Shown here in pieces: positions 7,612-16,814 of a DNA stretch of 64,000 nucleotides. The notes under the pieces were generated by a model that was given only the letters and a program-made list of their open reading frames with translations, was not told the origin of the DNA and searched no databases. A program made the position numbers and the translations under genes. Every line of letters starts with the position of its first letter. Position 1 is the first letter of the stretch. The stretch comes from JAWPMT01 sp965267435 (GTDB lineage Bacteria > Bacteroidota > Bacteroidia > Cytophagales > Cyclobacteriaceae), in assembly GCA_965267435.1 (NCBI GenBank), contig OZ253960.1, positions 806,001 through 870,000 on the forward strand, read 5' to 3'.

Positions 7612-9030
7612 CTAAGCCATTTGATAGTATTCTTCCCATCCGGCCCTGGGAGGGTCTCCCTTCAATAGCTCGTTGGCGTACGAATTGTTGGTTATTTCCT
7701 TCGTCTCCCTGTCAAACACAAGTTTTGCACTCAGCCGTTGAGCAATCACCCCAAGACAGAATACCTGACTTAAAGGTCCTGCAATGTCAAAAGAGGACCT
7801 GGCTTCTTCTTCGCCCTTACAGGCCTTGAGGAAGTTTTCAAAATGATTGGAAGGGCTTTCGGGAACTTCTGGCAATTTGGAAGCCATGTCCTTCGCAGCC
7901 TCCTCTGGAATGATCTTCAGCGGTGCACTATGTGTTCCTCCTTTGAATGTAAGGTCTTTGCCATAGATGATCTTGCCCGGATTGAGCTTGGCAGGCTGCA
8001 GCGCTCCGTCACTCGGTGGTGGTATATTGGGGTCGATCTCAGACACACCATAGCCCTCAGGCACGGCAGGAATGTTGTCGGTGCCATCATACCAGTTGAT
8101 CTGCATGGCAGGCATCTCCCCACGGGCCGGGAATTTGAACTCAATGGTCGATGAAAAAGGGAAGAAGAAGGAATTGTGCCCGTTGAGCAGGGTGGGGTTT
8201 ACCTCGTAGGGAAGACCCAGTTCCAGAAACTGGTGCGCGGTATCCATAATGTGGGCTCCCCAGTCTCCAAGGGCCCCCATTCCGAAGTCGTACCAGCAGC
8301 GCCATTGCCCGTGATGGTAGTCCTTGTTGTACTCATGCCACTGGGCCGTGTTGAGCCACACATCCCAGTCCATGCCTTCTGGCAGAGCTTCTTTGGCCGG
8401 AAAGGACGTGATACGTGGATCGAAGCCATGCCACCTGCGCTTATTGTTCATGTGCGCGGTCATTTCGGTGACACCATCTATGATCCCAGCTTCTTTCCAG
8501 GCTTTGAACTGGAAGTAGTTTTCTCCGGAATGTCCCTGATTCCCCATTTGAGTGACCACGCCGTGTTTGTTGGCGCCGGCCATCATCAATTCGATCTCGT
8601 TGAACGTTCGTGCCAGCGGCTTCTCTACGTAGACATGCTTCCCGAGAGACATAGCCAGCATCGTAATGGGGAAATGGGAGAAGTCCGGGGTACCTACACT
8701 GACGGCCTCGATGTCATCGCCCATTTCGTCGAACATCTCTCTGAAGTCGGTAAACTGCTTGACCTTGGGGAACATTTCCACCGAGCGCTTGACGTGATCG
8801 CCCTTCATATCCACATCACAGAGGGCCACCACATTGGCGATCCCCGTTTCGTGGAGCGATCGCAGGATTGAGCCACCACGGTGGCCGATCCCTATCCCGG
8901 CAAGATTGACCTTGTCACTAGGTGCGATGTGACCCAGAGCGCTCCCTAGCACATGGGACGGTACTATTGAAATACCCGCGGCACCCGCCACTGCGGTACC
9001 ACTGTTTTTGAGAAATCTTCTCCTTTTCAT
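7612..9030 (-). CDS. Tat-exported Gfo/Idh/MocA family oxidoreductase
   Basis: A 472-residue NAD(P)-dependent sugar or sugar-acid oxidoreductase. The N-terminus MKRRRFLKNSGTAVAGAAG is a twin-arginine signal (R-R-x-F-L-K followed by a hydrophobic stretch ending near VPSHVLG). The protein would therefore be exported already folded with its cofactor. The Rossmann motif is G-I-G-H-R-G-G-S, and the family signature H-V-Y-V-E-K-P-L-A is present. The C-terminal part resembles the long Bacteroidota and Planctomycetes members. It ends 39 nt from the convergent response regulator and is divergent from the sugar transporter at 9178, which hints at a shared sugar-related role. Confidence 0.9.
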   Translation of the reverse strand: MKRRRFLKNSGTAVAGAAGISIVPSHVLGSALGHIAPSDKVNLAGIGIGHRGGSILRSLHETGIANVVALCDVDMKGDHVKRSVEMFPKVKQFTDFREMFDEMGDDIEAVSVGTPDFSHFPITMLAMSLGKHVYVEKPLARTFNEIELMMAGANKHGVVTQMGNQGHSGENYFQFKAWKEAGIIDGVTEMTAHMNNKRRWHGFDPRITSFPAKEALPEGMDWDVWLNTAQWHEYNKDYHHGQWRCWYDFGMGALGDWGAHIMDTAHQFLELGLPYEVNPTLLNGHNSFFFPFSSTIEFKFPARGEMPAMQINWYDGTDNIPAVPEGYGVSEIDPNIPPPSDGALQPAKLNPGKIIYGKDLTFKGGTHSAPLKIIPEEAAKDMASKLPEVPESPSNHFENFLKACKGEEEARSSFDIAGPLSQVFCLGVIAQRLSAKLVFDRETKEITNNSYANELLKGDPPRAGWEEYYQMA

Positions 9031-9177
9031 AAAGCAGCTTTTGATTTGAGTTCGTCGTACGCGTCAATCTACTCATTTATTGCCGAATAGCGGATTGCCA
9101 GCTACGGAATTCATGGATCCAGGGTTCTTCCATTTTGGGTTATATTGGCAGGCCAGAAAAACCAAAAACCCTAACCA

Positions 9178-10776
9178 ATGGCTCCCAAGCAAGCGTATAC
9201 CATTCGCATCGCGCTGATCGTCGCATTAGGAGGATTCCTGATGGGCTTCGATGCATCAGTGATCTCCGGTGTTGTCAAGTTCATCGAAATCGAGTTTGAT
9301 CTTACCAAGCTCCAGCTGGGGTGGTCGGTTAGTTCACTGACCCTCACGGCGACCGCGGCGATGATGATATCAGGACCACTGAGTGATCGGATAGGTCGCA
9401 AGAAGGTGCTGACATATGCCGCGATTCTTTTTGCTGTTTCCGCCATAGCTTCGGCCATTGCGCCGAACTTTCTCTTTTTGGTGATCGCACGAATGATCGG
9501 GGGCTTTGGTGTCGGTGCCGCACTGATCATCGCGCCCATGTACATTGCAGAAGTCTCGCCACCCCACATGCGGGGTCAGTTGGTGTCCTTCAATCAGCTC
9601 AACATTGTTGTCGGTATTTCTGCCGCTTTCTTTACTAACTATCTCATACTTCAGCTGGGTGATTCGTCAGCGGGCTGGGTCGAGGCTTTGGGTATCGGCA
9701 AGTGGAACTGGCGATGGATGCTGGGGCTCGAGACGTTACCAGCCGTCCTCTATTTCATTGGATTGTTTGCAGTACCCCGAAGTCCACGTTGGCTGCTTAT
9801 GAAAGGAAGGGAGGATGAGGCCCGTGAAGTGCTCAATAAGGTCGCTTCAGCGGAAGAGGCGGAAAAGCAGGTTCTTGCCGTCAAGGAGAGTATTGGTGAC
9901 GATGAAGCGTCTGGTGGGGAACTATCTACTAGTGGCAAGTTGCAGCAGTTTCTGTCAAAATTGAAGGAGCTTTTCTCACCGGCGATGCGCCTCGTGCTCA
10001 CGATAGGGGTCGTCGTGGCAGTGTTGCAACAGATCACGGGGATCAATTCGGTGTTCTTTTATGCGCCTATGATTTTTGAGCAGTCCGGGATAGGTACCGA
10101 CGCTTCCTTCATACAGGCCATTCTGGTGGGCATCACCAATCTGGTTTTTACGATCGTAGCCATTTTGTTCATCGACCGACTGGGGAGGAAGCCCCTGCTG
10201 ACATTTGGTGTGGCGGGTATCGCACTGACGATGTTCCTGCTCGCCTATGGGTTTGGCTCGGCCTCTTACACCCTACAGGAAGAGAAGCTCGGTTCACTAC
10301 CTGCTGAAATCAACCGGGAACAAATACAGCCGCTGGTGGGAGTGACTTACTCCAACGATATCGACTTTAAAGCGGCTGTACTTGAGGCGCTCGGAGAAGA
10401 GGGCGCGCGCCAGTACGAGTCCAATATGATCACTGCCGCGATCACGATGAATCCAATGCTCATCTTGATTGGGATCCTGGGTTTTGTGGCGTCCTTTGCC
10501 ATTTCTGTCGGCCCCGTCATGTGGGTGCTCTTCTCGGAACTGTTCCCGCTGAAGGTGCGGGGATTTGCGATCTCCTTCGCCGGATTCATTAACTCGGCCG
10601 TGAGTTTCCTGGTACAGTTGGTATTCCCGTGGGAGCTTGCCACGCTGGGTAGTAGCATGACATTTCTGGTCTATGGCCTTTTTGCGGCTGCCGGATTCTT
10701 CTTTGTTTGGAGGGTTGTTCCTGAGACCAAAGGCAAGTCCCTCGAAGAACTGGAGAAGCAATTGGTAAGGGAATAG
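9178..10776 (+). CDS. MFS sugar porter with enlarged loop
   Basis: A 532-residue, 12-segment transporter of the sugar porter branch of the major facilitator superfamily, probably a sugar:proton symporter. Signatures present are GPLSDRIGRKK (loop 2-3), P-R-S-P-R-W-L-L (after helix 6), QQITGINSVFFYAP (helix 7) and VPETKGKS at the C-terminus. A hydrophilic insertion of about 65 residues (roughly 362-425, coded by about 10260-10450) sits between helices 9 and 10 and accounts for the extra length over the usual 460-480. It is followed by a hairpin terminator shared with the convergent permease gene. Proximity to the oxidoreductase at 7612 suggests a sugar-use function. Confidence 0.92.
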   Translation: MAPKQAYTIRIALIVALGGFLMGFDASVISGVVKFIEIEFDLTKLQLGWSVSSLTLTATAAMMISGPLSDRIGRKKVLTYAAILFAVSAIASAIAPNFLFLVIARMIGGFGVGAALIIAPMYIAEVSPPHMRGQLVSFNQLNIVVGISAAFFTNYLILQLGDSSAGWVEALGIGKWNWRWMLGLETLPAVLYFIGLFAVPRSPRWLLMKGREDEAREVLNKVASAEEAEKQVLAVKESIGDDEASGGELSTSGKLQQFLSKLKELFSPAMRLVLTIGVVVAVLQQITGINSVFFYAPMIFEQSGIGTDASFIQAILVGITNLVFTIVAILFIDRLGRKPLLTFGVAGIALTMFLLAYGFGSASYTLQEEKLGSLPAEINREQIQPLVGVTYSNDIDFKAAVLEALGEEGARQYESNMITAAITMNPMLILIGILGFVASFAISVGPVMWVLFSELFPLKVRGFAISFAGFINSAVSFLVQLVFPWELATLGSSMTFLVYGLFAAAGFFFVWRVVPETKGKSLEELEKQLVRE

Positions 10777-10820
10777 AAAGTGACCCATCCCTGTTGATGA
10801 TTAAGAGATAGGTCACTTTT
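10777..10820. terminator. Bidirectional terminator between convergent genes
   Basis: Arms 10777-10785 and 10811-10819 form a perfect 9-bp inverted repeat (AAAGTGACC with GGTCACTTT) around a 25-nt loop, with short T runs on both strands. It begins directly after the stop of the transporter gene and lies 12 nt from the stop of the convergent permease gene. Confidence 0.65.
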
Positions 10821-10831
10821 ATGACACAATG

Positions 10832-13438
10832 CTATTCCTCCCTGAGCCCCTGAACAGGGTTGGTTCGGGCAGGAACGTATACGGCAAGGGTTATCATCAG
10901 CACCGAGAAGATGACGATCAGTGCCCCGTTCGAAAGACTCGTCAATGGGGTCACTGGGACGTGGTGTTTATAGATCAGGCTCAGTACGGTTTGAGAGACC
11001 AGGAATCCCAGGGCACTCCCAGTCACCAGGGATGCGGCCAGTGTAATGGCGAACGATCGGTTGATGGCCACCAGCAGTTCTTTGACCGTGGCCCCGAGTA
11101 CCTTACGGATAGTGATCTCCTTGAGTCGACGTGCGACATTTAGTTTCGCCAGGGCGAATATCCCGGCAAGACTAAGAAACCCTCCCAATAGAGCCATTGT
11201 CAAGAAGATCTTCTGAAGATTATCCGAGTCTTTCTTGGCATTTCCGACTGCCAGGTCTCCTTGTGAGCGGCCTTGATATGGCAGGTCATACAAGTCAGAC
11301 CAGATCGTTTTCAGGTTGGCCTCGAGTGTAGGGATATCGGAGGATGCGGTTTTGATCACCAGGTACCGCATGACCGTATCCGGTCCCATGGAAATGATGG
11401 AAGGAGATTCCACAGCATCTTCGTAGACGTCTTTGATGATGTCTCTGGTGACGCCCACGATGGTTTTTCTGTCGTTGCTTACGGTGATGACCTCATTCAC
11501 TGGGCTATTGCCTTCGAAATACTTACGAGCGAATTCCTGGTTGACAAGCACTGAGTTACTTTGGTCGTTCTTGCTGCCTTTGATAAAGGACCTGCCTGTT
11601 ACTATTTCTACTGATAGTAGATCCAGGTAGTCTTCCCCGACGACATAATTGCTCACTTCGTAAGTGGCCGTATCGATTTTCAAAGTGGCTGGAGAGCCGT
11701 CATTCCAAGCGCCAATATTGTCCGAGGTACCTGCCGTTTGTACACCCGGGATTTGATCTACTTGTTGCTTAAGCGGCCCGAACTGCTTGCGTTCCTGCAA
11801 CTCGATAACGTAGATGCCCTCTTCATCATAGCCTAAAGGGATGTTGTCCAGGAACACTTTGTTTTGTGAAAAGGTGACGCCAGCGGTAAGTACAGCAATA
11901 GAGAAAGCAAATTGCCCCACTGTCAGCGTTTTGTTCAGCCAATTGACGCCCTTTAACCGAACAGATTTTCTCATAATAGCGATGGGCTGAAATCTCCATG
12001 CGTAGAGTGCTGGAAGGAGTCCGGCAACCAATGTGGTGAAAGTCAAAAAGATCAGGGTAAAAAGAATGACCCCGGTCAGGTCTATGTCCTGAAGAACGAA
12101 GGTAGCTCCAAAGAGCCCTAGAATTGCCTGCGACGTCGTATTCGCCAGTGCAATGGCCAATACAAAGGCCAACGAACAGATCACTCCCATTTCGAAAAGA
12201 AACTGCACCAATATCTGCTTGCTACGCGAACCGAGTGTTTTGCGAATGCCAATTTCCTTTAGCCGATTGGAAGTCATGGCCATAGAGGTATTGGCAAGGT
12301 TGAAGCAGGCGATCAGGAAGACCATTCCAATGAGCGTGCTGAAGATAAAATACACTTCTGGTCGTAGTCGCGAAGTCACATAGGATCGCCAGAGCGTGTG
12401 GTTTGCAACTGTTGGCGATAGAAAGGGCACCAATTCAAACCGGGTGATCTTCCTTTCTTCGTGACCTTCATTCTGCTGCGGTATGTATCGATTGATCTGA
12501 GTTTCAATATCCGCCAATTGTTCGGGCGACGTGCGCATGTAATGGGCGAGGTATCGATGATTTTTCCAGTCGTTGGCGTCAATGTTGTAGGCCTCACTGT
12601 ATTCACTGTAGTGTACTACGATTTCGGTATCAAAGCTTCTGTTGGGTGGGAGCCTCTCAAATACGCCGGCAACCACTACCTCGCGCTTGTTGGACCCGCC
12701 GAGATAGATGCTCAAGGTGCGATCGAGGGCGATCTCGTCACCAAAATACTTCTTGGCCAAATCTCGGCTGAGGTAGGCGACAGGTTGCTCACCGAAAGGG
12801 GCAAAGGAGCCATACCACAGCGGCGTCTCAAACATGTCCAGAAACTCTGTTGACACGAAGGCGACTCGTTCTGCGAAGTAGTCATCATCGGTTTTGATAC
12901 TCGTGCGCACTGCATAGTAGGTAGCCAGTTCATTGATCCCGCCTACATTGTTCCGTAAGGCATTGTCCAGTGCCATCGGAGACATTTCGTTTCTACGCTC
13001 AACACCGTTCTCCATAGTGAAGGAGTGGAGTCGGTAGACATCCTCCGTTCCTTCGTACGCGGTGTCAAACTCGATGTTGAAGGCGTAGATCATGTAAAGG
13101 AAAATGCACATGCTCAGCGCCATGCCAAGCCCCACGACATTGATCAACACGGCCCATTTGTTACGCCATGAATGTCGGATAGCCAGCTTGAAGTAGGATT
13201 TGAATAAAGGTACGACTGTCATTCTATTTTGAGTTTTTGTTTTTGAGTAGGACCGATAGCACCGCAGCACATTCCACCAATAGAAGAGCTTGGCCCTCCA
13301 GACTGGGGCACCGCTATTCAGGCGCTTGATGAAGAACTCCTCAAGGTCACCCTCCAACTCTTCCAATCGATCTGGCCGGCAGTACGATTGAAACAGTCTT
13401 AGAGCGAGGCGAGGAGGTTGAGGTGTTTTTGCCCCCAT
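10832..13438 (-). CDS. FtsX/MacB-type ABC permease with permease prefix domain
   Basis: An 868-residue orphan permease. The first 80 residues (PPRLALRLFQSYCRPDRLEELEGDLEEFF) match the permease prefix domain that precedes such proteins in Cytophagales. Then come a membrane segment, a large periplasmic MacB-like domain (about 120-350), an FtsX three-helix block (about 370-490), and a second helix, periplasmic domain and FtsX block ending near 865 (LKEITIRKVLGATVKELL is the typical coupling-helix region). No ATPase gene adjoins it. The PadR gene lies one base upstream, and the pair forms a usual two-gene unit. The substrate is unknown; relatives are thought to act in export of lipopeptides, toxins or antimicrobials, or in mechanotransmission. 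Confidence 0.9.
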   Translation of the reverse strand: MGAKTPQPPRLALRLFQSYCRPDRLEELEGDLEEFFIKRLNSGAPVWRAKLFYWWNVLRCYRSYSKTKTQNRMTVVPLFKSYFKLAIRHSWRNKWAVLINVVGLGMALSMCIFLYMIYAFNIEFDTAYEGTEDVYRLHSFTMENGVERRNEMSPMALDNALRNNVGGINELATYYAVRTSIKTDDDYFAERVAFVSTEFLDMFETPLWYGSFAPFGEQPVAYLSRDLAKKYFGDEIALDRTLSIYLGGSNKREVVVAGVFERLPPNRSFDTEIVVHYSEYSEAYNIDANDWKNHRYLAHYMRTSPEQLADIETQINRYIPQQNEGHEERKITRFELVPFLSPTVANHTLWRSYVTSRLRPEVYFIFSTLIGMVFLIACFNLANTSMAMTSNRLKEIGIRKTLGSRSKQILVQFLFEMGVICSLAFVLAIALANTTSQAILGLFGATFVLQDIDLTGVILFTLIFLTFTTLVAGLLPALYAWRFQPIAIMRKSVRLKGVNWLNKTLTVGQFAFSIAVLTAGVTFSQNKVFLDNIPLGYDEEGIYVIELQERKQFGPLKQQVDQIPGVQTAGTSDNIGAWNDGSPATLKIDTATYEVSNYVVGEDYLDLLSVEIVTGRSFIKGSKNDQSNSVLVNQEFARKYFEGNSPVNEVITVSNDRKTIVGVTRDIIKDVYEDAVESPSIISMGPDTVMRYLVIKTASSDIPTLEANLKTIWSDLYDLPYQGRSQGDLAVGNAKKDSDNLQKIFLTMALLGGFLSLAGIFALAKLNVARRLKEITIRKVLGATVKELLVAINRSFAITLAASLVTGSALGFLVSQTVLSLIYKHHVPVTPLTSLSNGALIVIFSVLMITLAVYVPARTNPVQGLREE

Positions 13439-13439
13439 G

Positions 13440-13778
13440 CTAGTTGGTATTCCAGTTGAGTTTGCTCTCCGATATCTTGATCCGGAGGCGCTCCCGAATC
13501 GTCGCCAACTCGTCCAGCGACTGTTGGGCGTAGGGTGTCAGGTAGAAAAGCCGCTTGCGCTTTCCGCCTCTTTCAGAAGTAGATTCGCTTAGCTGCGACT
13601 GAAGGAATCCCTTTTCCTCCAGCCGATAGAGCACGGTGTGAATCGCACTCACATTGATTTTCTTGCTGGTCTGCTTCTGATACTCTTCCACGATATTCAC
13701 CGAATATGCCTGATCGTAGAGGGCGCCAACAAGCAGGAGGACCAATTCTTCGAAATTTCCCAGTTTTACACTCTTCAT
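13440..13778 (-). CDS. PadR family transcriptional regulator
   Basis: A 112-residue winged-helix regulator. LGNFEELVLLLVGAL is the helix 1 start typical of PadR, and the wing and recognition region follow (INVSAIHTVLYRLEEKGFLQSQ, then GGKRKRLFYLTPYAQQSLDEL). It is separated from the permease start by a single base, so it is the first gene of that operon and probably represses it. The inducing ligand is not evident. Confidence 0.92.
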   Translation of the reverse strand: MKSVKLGNFEELVLLLVGALYDQAYSVNIVEEYQKQTSKKINVSAIHTVLYRLEEKGFLQSQLSESTSERGGKRKRLFYLTPYAQQSLDELATIRERLRIKISESKLNWNTN

Positions 13779-13830
13779 TTCTTACACAATTGACAGTATT
13801 ATACTGGGCGAATGTAATTAAAGTTTCACT

Positions 13831-13859
13831 TTTGTTAGTAAAATAACTGAGAAGCTTTG
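13831..13859 (+). promoter_or_regulatory. Putative Bacteroidota promoter for the FG-GAP gene
   Basis: TTTG at 13831-13834 and AAGCTTTG at 13852-13859 are 17 nt apart and fit the TTTG / TAnnTTTG pattern except for the first base of the second box. Transcription would start near 13864. That rules out the ATG at 13857 and supports translation from 13908. Confidence 0.45.
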
Positions 13860-13907
13860 TCAATGGTATCGTTTCTTCCGCTTGGCCAAATCCGTTATCT
13901 TCTCGAG

Positions 13908-14930
13908 ATGAATGCCCGTCCACTGATCTACCCGCTGATCTTTTTGTTGTGCCTACCCAGCTTCCTCTTGGCACAAACCACCTTCCGCGAGAGGGTTTTT
14001 GATCCTCAGGAACTGAAGTCATCATCCGTTACCGCCGGTGATGTGGATGGTGACGGCGATATGGACCTGGTCATTGCCAATGGAAGGCACTGGCCTGCCG
14101 CAAATGAGGTGTTTTTGAATAATGGATCCGGTCTGTACACAGAGAGCTACCTGCTGTCACCTCGACGGGCAACTACATATGCTGCCGAGCTTGCGGACTT
14201 TGATGGCGATGGAGATCTTGATGTGGCGACGGGTAATGACAAGGCGCCCAACAGGATCTATTGGAATGATGGATCAGGCCAGTTTTCCGACGGAGGATCG
14301 TATGCAGACCTTAGTTCCAATACTCGGAACCTGACGCTTGGTGACGTGGATGGTGATGGGGACATCGACGTCATCATTTGCAACCGGGCCTATGCCAATG
14401 AGCTGGCCCTCAACAATGGTCAGGGTCAGTTCGATGAAGTCGTGCTCTTTGGTGAGCGAGATGATAGCACGCTGGACATCGATCTATTCGACCTGGATGG
14501 TGATGGAGATAAAGACTTCGTCGTAGCCAATCGCGACGGGCAGAGGAACTTCATTTACCTCAATGAGCAAAATACCTTTGAGACTAAGGTAGCTATTGGC
14601 GATAGTGAATTGGATTCACGGTCAATAGCCGTGGCAGATTTCAATGGCGATGGCTTACCAGATGTGTTGGTCGGGAACATTCGTGAGCAAAATCAGCTGT
14701 TTTTGGCGGAGGCGGTAGTGACATACGGCAGCAGTGTGCAGGTCGGCGAAGCTAACACCAGTACGTTTTCATTAGATACCGGTGACTTTGACCAGGATGG
14801 TGATATGGACTTCGTCGTGGGCAATTCCAGACAGGAAAACTATGTGATTTCAACAAAGGCGACGGCTTATCGTTCACTTCCCTGCAACTTTCGGAGAAGA
14901 AATCCGATACGTATGATATTAAAGTCGTAG
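13908..14930 (+). CDS. FG-GAP/VCBS repeat secreted protein, frameshifted near its end
   Basis: As it stands the frame codes 340 residues. The start at 13908 gives a Sec signal peptide (MNARPLIYPLIFLLCLPSFLLAQ). The rest is a beta-propeller of FG-GAP/VCBS repeats, each with a calcium-binding D-x-D-G-D-G-D-x-D loop (for example DVDGDGDMDLVIANG and DFDGDGDLDVATGN). The last 25 or so residues (from TKATAYRSL) do not resemble the family. The correct continuation is in another frame up to a stop at 15016, so one base appears to be missing in the T run at 14848-14850. Such propellers usually act in surface adhesion or carbohydrate contact. No T9SS sorting domain is visible. Confidence 0.85.
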   Translation: MNARPLIYPLIFLLCLPSFLLAQTTFRERVFDPQELKSSSVTAGDVDGDGDMDLVIANGRHWPAANEVFLNNGSGLYTESYLLSPRRATTYAAELADFDGDGDLDVATGNDKAPNRIYWNDGSGQFSDGGSYADLSSNTRNLTLGDVDGDGDIDVIICNRAYANELALNNGQGQFDEVVLFGERDDSTLDIDLFDLDGDGDKDFVVANRDGQRNFIYLNEQNTFETKVAIGDSELDSRSIAVADFNGDGLPDVLVGNIREQNQLFLAEAVVTYGSSVQVGEANTSTFSLDTGDFDQDGDMDFVVGNSRQENYVISTKATAYRSLPCNFRRRNPIRMILKS

Positions 14931-15016
14931 ACCTCAATGGCGATGGGCTTCTGGACATTGTAGAATCCAACTCAGACAGCCCCAATATTTGCTACTACAA
15001 CCTGTTTGGAAATTAG
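14848..15016 (+). pseudogene. Out-of-frame remainder of the FG-GAP gene
   Basis: Reading on from 14849 in a different frame gives FNKGDGLSFTSLQL and then VVDLNGDGLLDIVESNSD, followed by a short tail and TAG at 15014-15016. This contains a full FG-GAP calcium loop that completes the repeat begun upstream. Adding one T to the three at 14848-14850 would join both halves into a protein of about 369 residues. The cause is either a real inactivating deletion or a sequencing error in a short homopolymer. Confidence 0.8.
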
Positions 15017-15179
15017 TCGGGCAATCAAAGCGAATTTCGAACCACTACTTGTATCCTCTGCCTTAATATTATCGAAGGCCTGATTGCAACATTCGTTCTG
15101 TCAGTGCTTTTTCCATCTTGATCTGACGCCTATTTCCGCTGAGAATGGACTTGGGACCCTTACCACTAATTCAGCCGTT

Positions 15180-15211
15180 TTTGTAAGGCCAACTGGAAAA
15201 TCTTACCTTTA
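15180..15211 (+). promoter_or_regulatory. Putative Bacteroidota promoter
   Basis: TTTG at 15180-15183 and TACCTTTA at 15204-15211 are separated by 20 nt and match the TTTG / TAnnTTTG consensus except for the final base. It lies about 60 nt upstream of the DUF6090 gene in a 257-nt gap that otherwise holds nothing I can identify. Confidence 0.5.
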
Positions 15212-15273
15212 ATAGAGCGAGGTGCTCCTTCGACTGCCCCGCTTTGCCCTCTTTGAGAGGTGTGAGCAACAGA

Positions 15274-16011
15274 ATGCCCATGCTGAAATTTCTTGGGAAA
15301 ATACGGCGAACAATCATAGGTACTGGCAACATGAAGCGGTACTTCTTCTATGCCTTCGGAGAGATAATACTCGTGGTCATCGGAATTTTGATCGCCGTGC
15401 AGATCAACAACTGGAATCAACGCAACAAGGAACGAATGCTGGAGATCGAGATTCTGCAGGAGATCCGAGAGAATTTGCAAGCTGACATTGAAGACCACGA
15501 GCGAAACATGTATTACTTAAACCATGTCGTACGCTCTTGTGAGATTGTTCTGAATCATTTGAATGATGACCTCCCTTACCATGACTCACTGGCCAGTCAT
15601 TTTTCCTGGCTACCGATGGCAGCCAATGTAAATCCTGTGAAGAGTGGCTATCAGCTGCTACAATCAAAAGGGCTCAATATCATCTCGAATGATACGATAA
15701 GGAAACAGATTGCCTTTCTCTATGAAAACGAATACGTGTGGCTAAGAGACTTCCTGAAAGACCGCCAATACATGAATGGTAACCCCCTCCTGAATGAAAT
15801 GATGAGCAGATTCAAGACGTTTGAAATCATGAATGAGGCCGTTCCAAGGAACTACGAAGCGCTCAAACGTGATGATGATTTTAAAGTCCGGGTCCAGCAA
15901 TATGCTTACATAATTCGGCTGACGCACGATCGGTACACACAGAAATTGCTCCGGGTCAACAACCTGGTGAACGTGCTGCAAGTGGAAGTCAATAGATTGA
16001 AAGCGCGTTAG
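15274..16011 (+). CDS. DUF6090 family membrane protein
   Basis: A 245-residue protein of a family common in Flavobacteriia and Cytophagia. It begins with a basic segment (MLKFLGKIRR), then the hallmark Y-A-F-G-E-I-I-L-V-V-I-G-I-L-I-A-V-Q-I-N-N-W-N, which combines a single membrane helix with a strongly conserved exit sequence. A long helical domain of about 200 residues follows, probably periplasmic. Starts at 15274 and 15280 are both possible; relatives start close to M-x-K-F. The family function is not known. Members often occur alone or in tandem copies, and here there is one copy. Confidence 0.88.
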   Translation: MPMLKFLGKIRRTIIGTGNMKRYFFYAFGEIILVVIGILIAVQINNWNQRNKERMLEIEILQEIRENLQADIEDHERNMYYLNHVVRSCEIVLNHLNDDLPYHDSLASHFSWLPMAANVNPVKSGYQLLQSKGLNIISNDTIRKQIAFLYENEYVWLRDFLKDRQYMNGNPLLNEMMSRFKTFEIMNEAVPRNYEALKRDDDFKVRVQQYAYIIRLTHDRYTQKLLRVNNLVNVLQVEVNRLKAR

Positions 16012-16033
16012 CCTAAAAACAAAACCAAAGCCC

Positions 16034-16633
16034 ATGTCCAAACTCCCCATGCTGCTCTGCCTGTTGGTTTACACACAAACCGCCTCGTCGCAGGTGAGGG
16101 ATCCGACACACTGGGATGACCTACAGTCCGCTGCTCACGCGCTTGGAGTATGTGTATATCAAGTGGGCAACGCACAATGCCGGGAACACGATGTCATCCT
16201 CACGAACCATAAAGAAGCCCTGGAGAATGATGAGCGATATTACTTCCTGCTGGATTCAGCATGGGCTACCCGTCGCATCCAGGACTGGGCGACGGAGAGA
16301 TCCTCCGACCCCATGCACTACCTCATGCTATTGGATGCAGATCAGGGATTTGAACGAGGGCCACCCAAGTCCAGGTCCACCTCCAGCCTTCCCGGAATGT
16401 TTGCGCTACTCGACAAGCGCTTGAGCTACCAGATCACCAGTAACGGTGCTGGAAGCGACTTGAGCATCCTGCTTCGAACCCAACAAAAGACGATATTGTC
16501 CAACACGTTGTGGCGGGAATTTATGTCTGGCCGCCTTGGCCTAATGAATGAACGGCTGGAGATTCCCATGCGTGGTGCCACCTCCGAAGATGGTCAGCGG
16601 TTTATGGCCGTCTTGAAGCAGATGCTGGAGTAG
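16034..16633 (+). CDS. Hypothetical secreted protein
   Basis: A 199-residue protein that I do not recognise. It has an N-terminal signal peptide (MSKLPMLLCLLVYTQTASSQ). The mature part contains two nearby cysteines (C39 in GVCVYQ and C48 in AQCREHD) that could form a disulfide in the periplasm. The rest is mixed helix and strand without repeats. It starts 22 nt after the DUF6090 gene and may be cotranscribed with it. Confidence 0.75.
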   Translation: MSKLPMLLCLLVYTQTASSQVRDPTHWDDLQSAAHALGVCVYQVGNAQCREHDVILTNHKEALENDERYYFLLDSAWATRRIQDWATERSSDPMHYLMLLDADQGFERGPPKSRSTSSLPGMFALLDKRLSYQITSNGAGSDLSILLRTQQKTILSNTLWREFMSGRLGLMNERLEIPMRGATSEDGQRFMAVLKQMLE

Positions 16634-16814
16634 ATGATTTGAACCTGCGGAATCGAAGCAATGGTCTTTGCGGCATGACCTACTAGCTTTAGCGAATATT
16701 GCACAATTGGTATCAGAGAAAGAGCGCATCGGAAAAGTTGAAAAATTAGCTGGGCAAGGGCCCCGGTTCGGGATTTTATCTCATTCTTTGCACTGCCGAA
16801 ACTATAATGATTTT

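Noticed and set aside
8176..8871. Plus-strand frame of 231 codons
   Set aside because: It lies wholly inside the Tat-exported oxidoreductase gene on the other strand and shows no family features.
10832..13778. PadR-permease pair as a novel system
   Set aside because: PadR beside an FtsX-type permease with a prefix domain is a familiar arrangement in Cytophagales.
15166..15498. Minus-strand frame of 110 codons
   Set aside because: It overlaps the DUF6090 start and promoter region; the plus-strand DUF6090 hallmark is unambiguous.
16668..16814. Upstream extension of the lipoprotein frame
   Set aside because: The lipobox signal starts at 16815; the extra 49 residues would bury the signal peptide.
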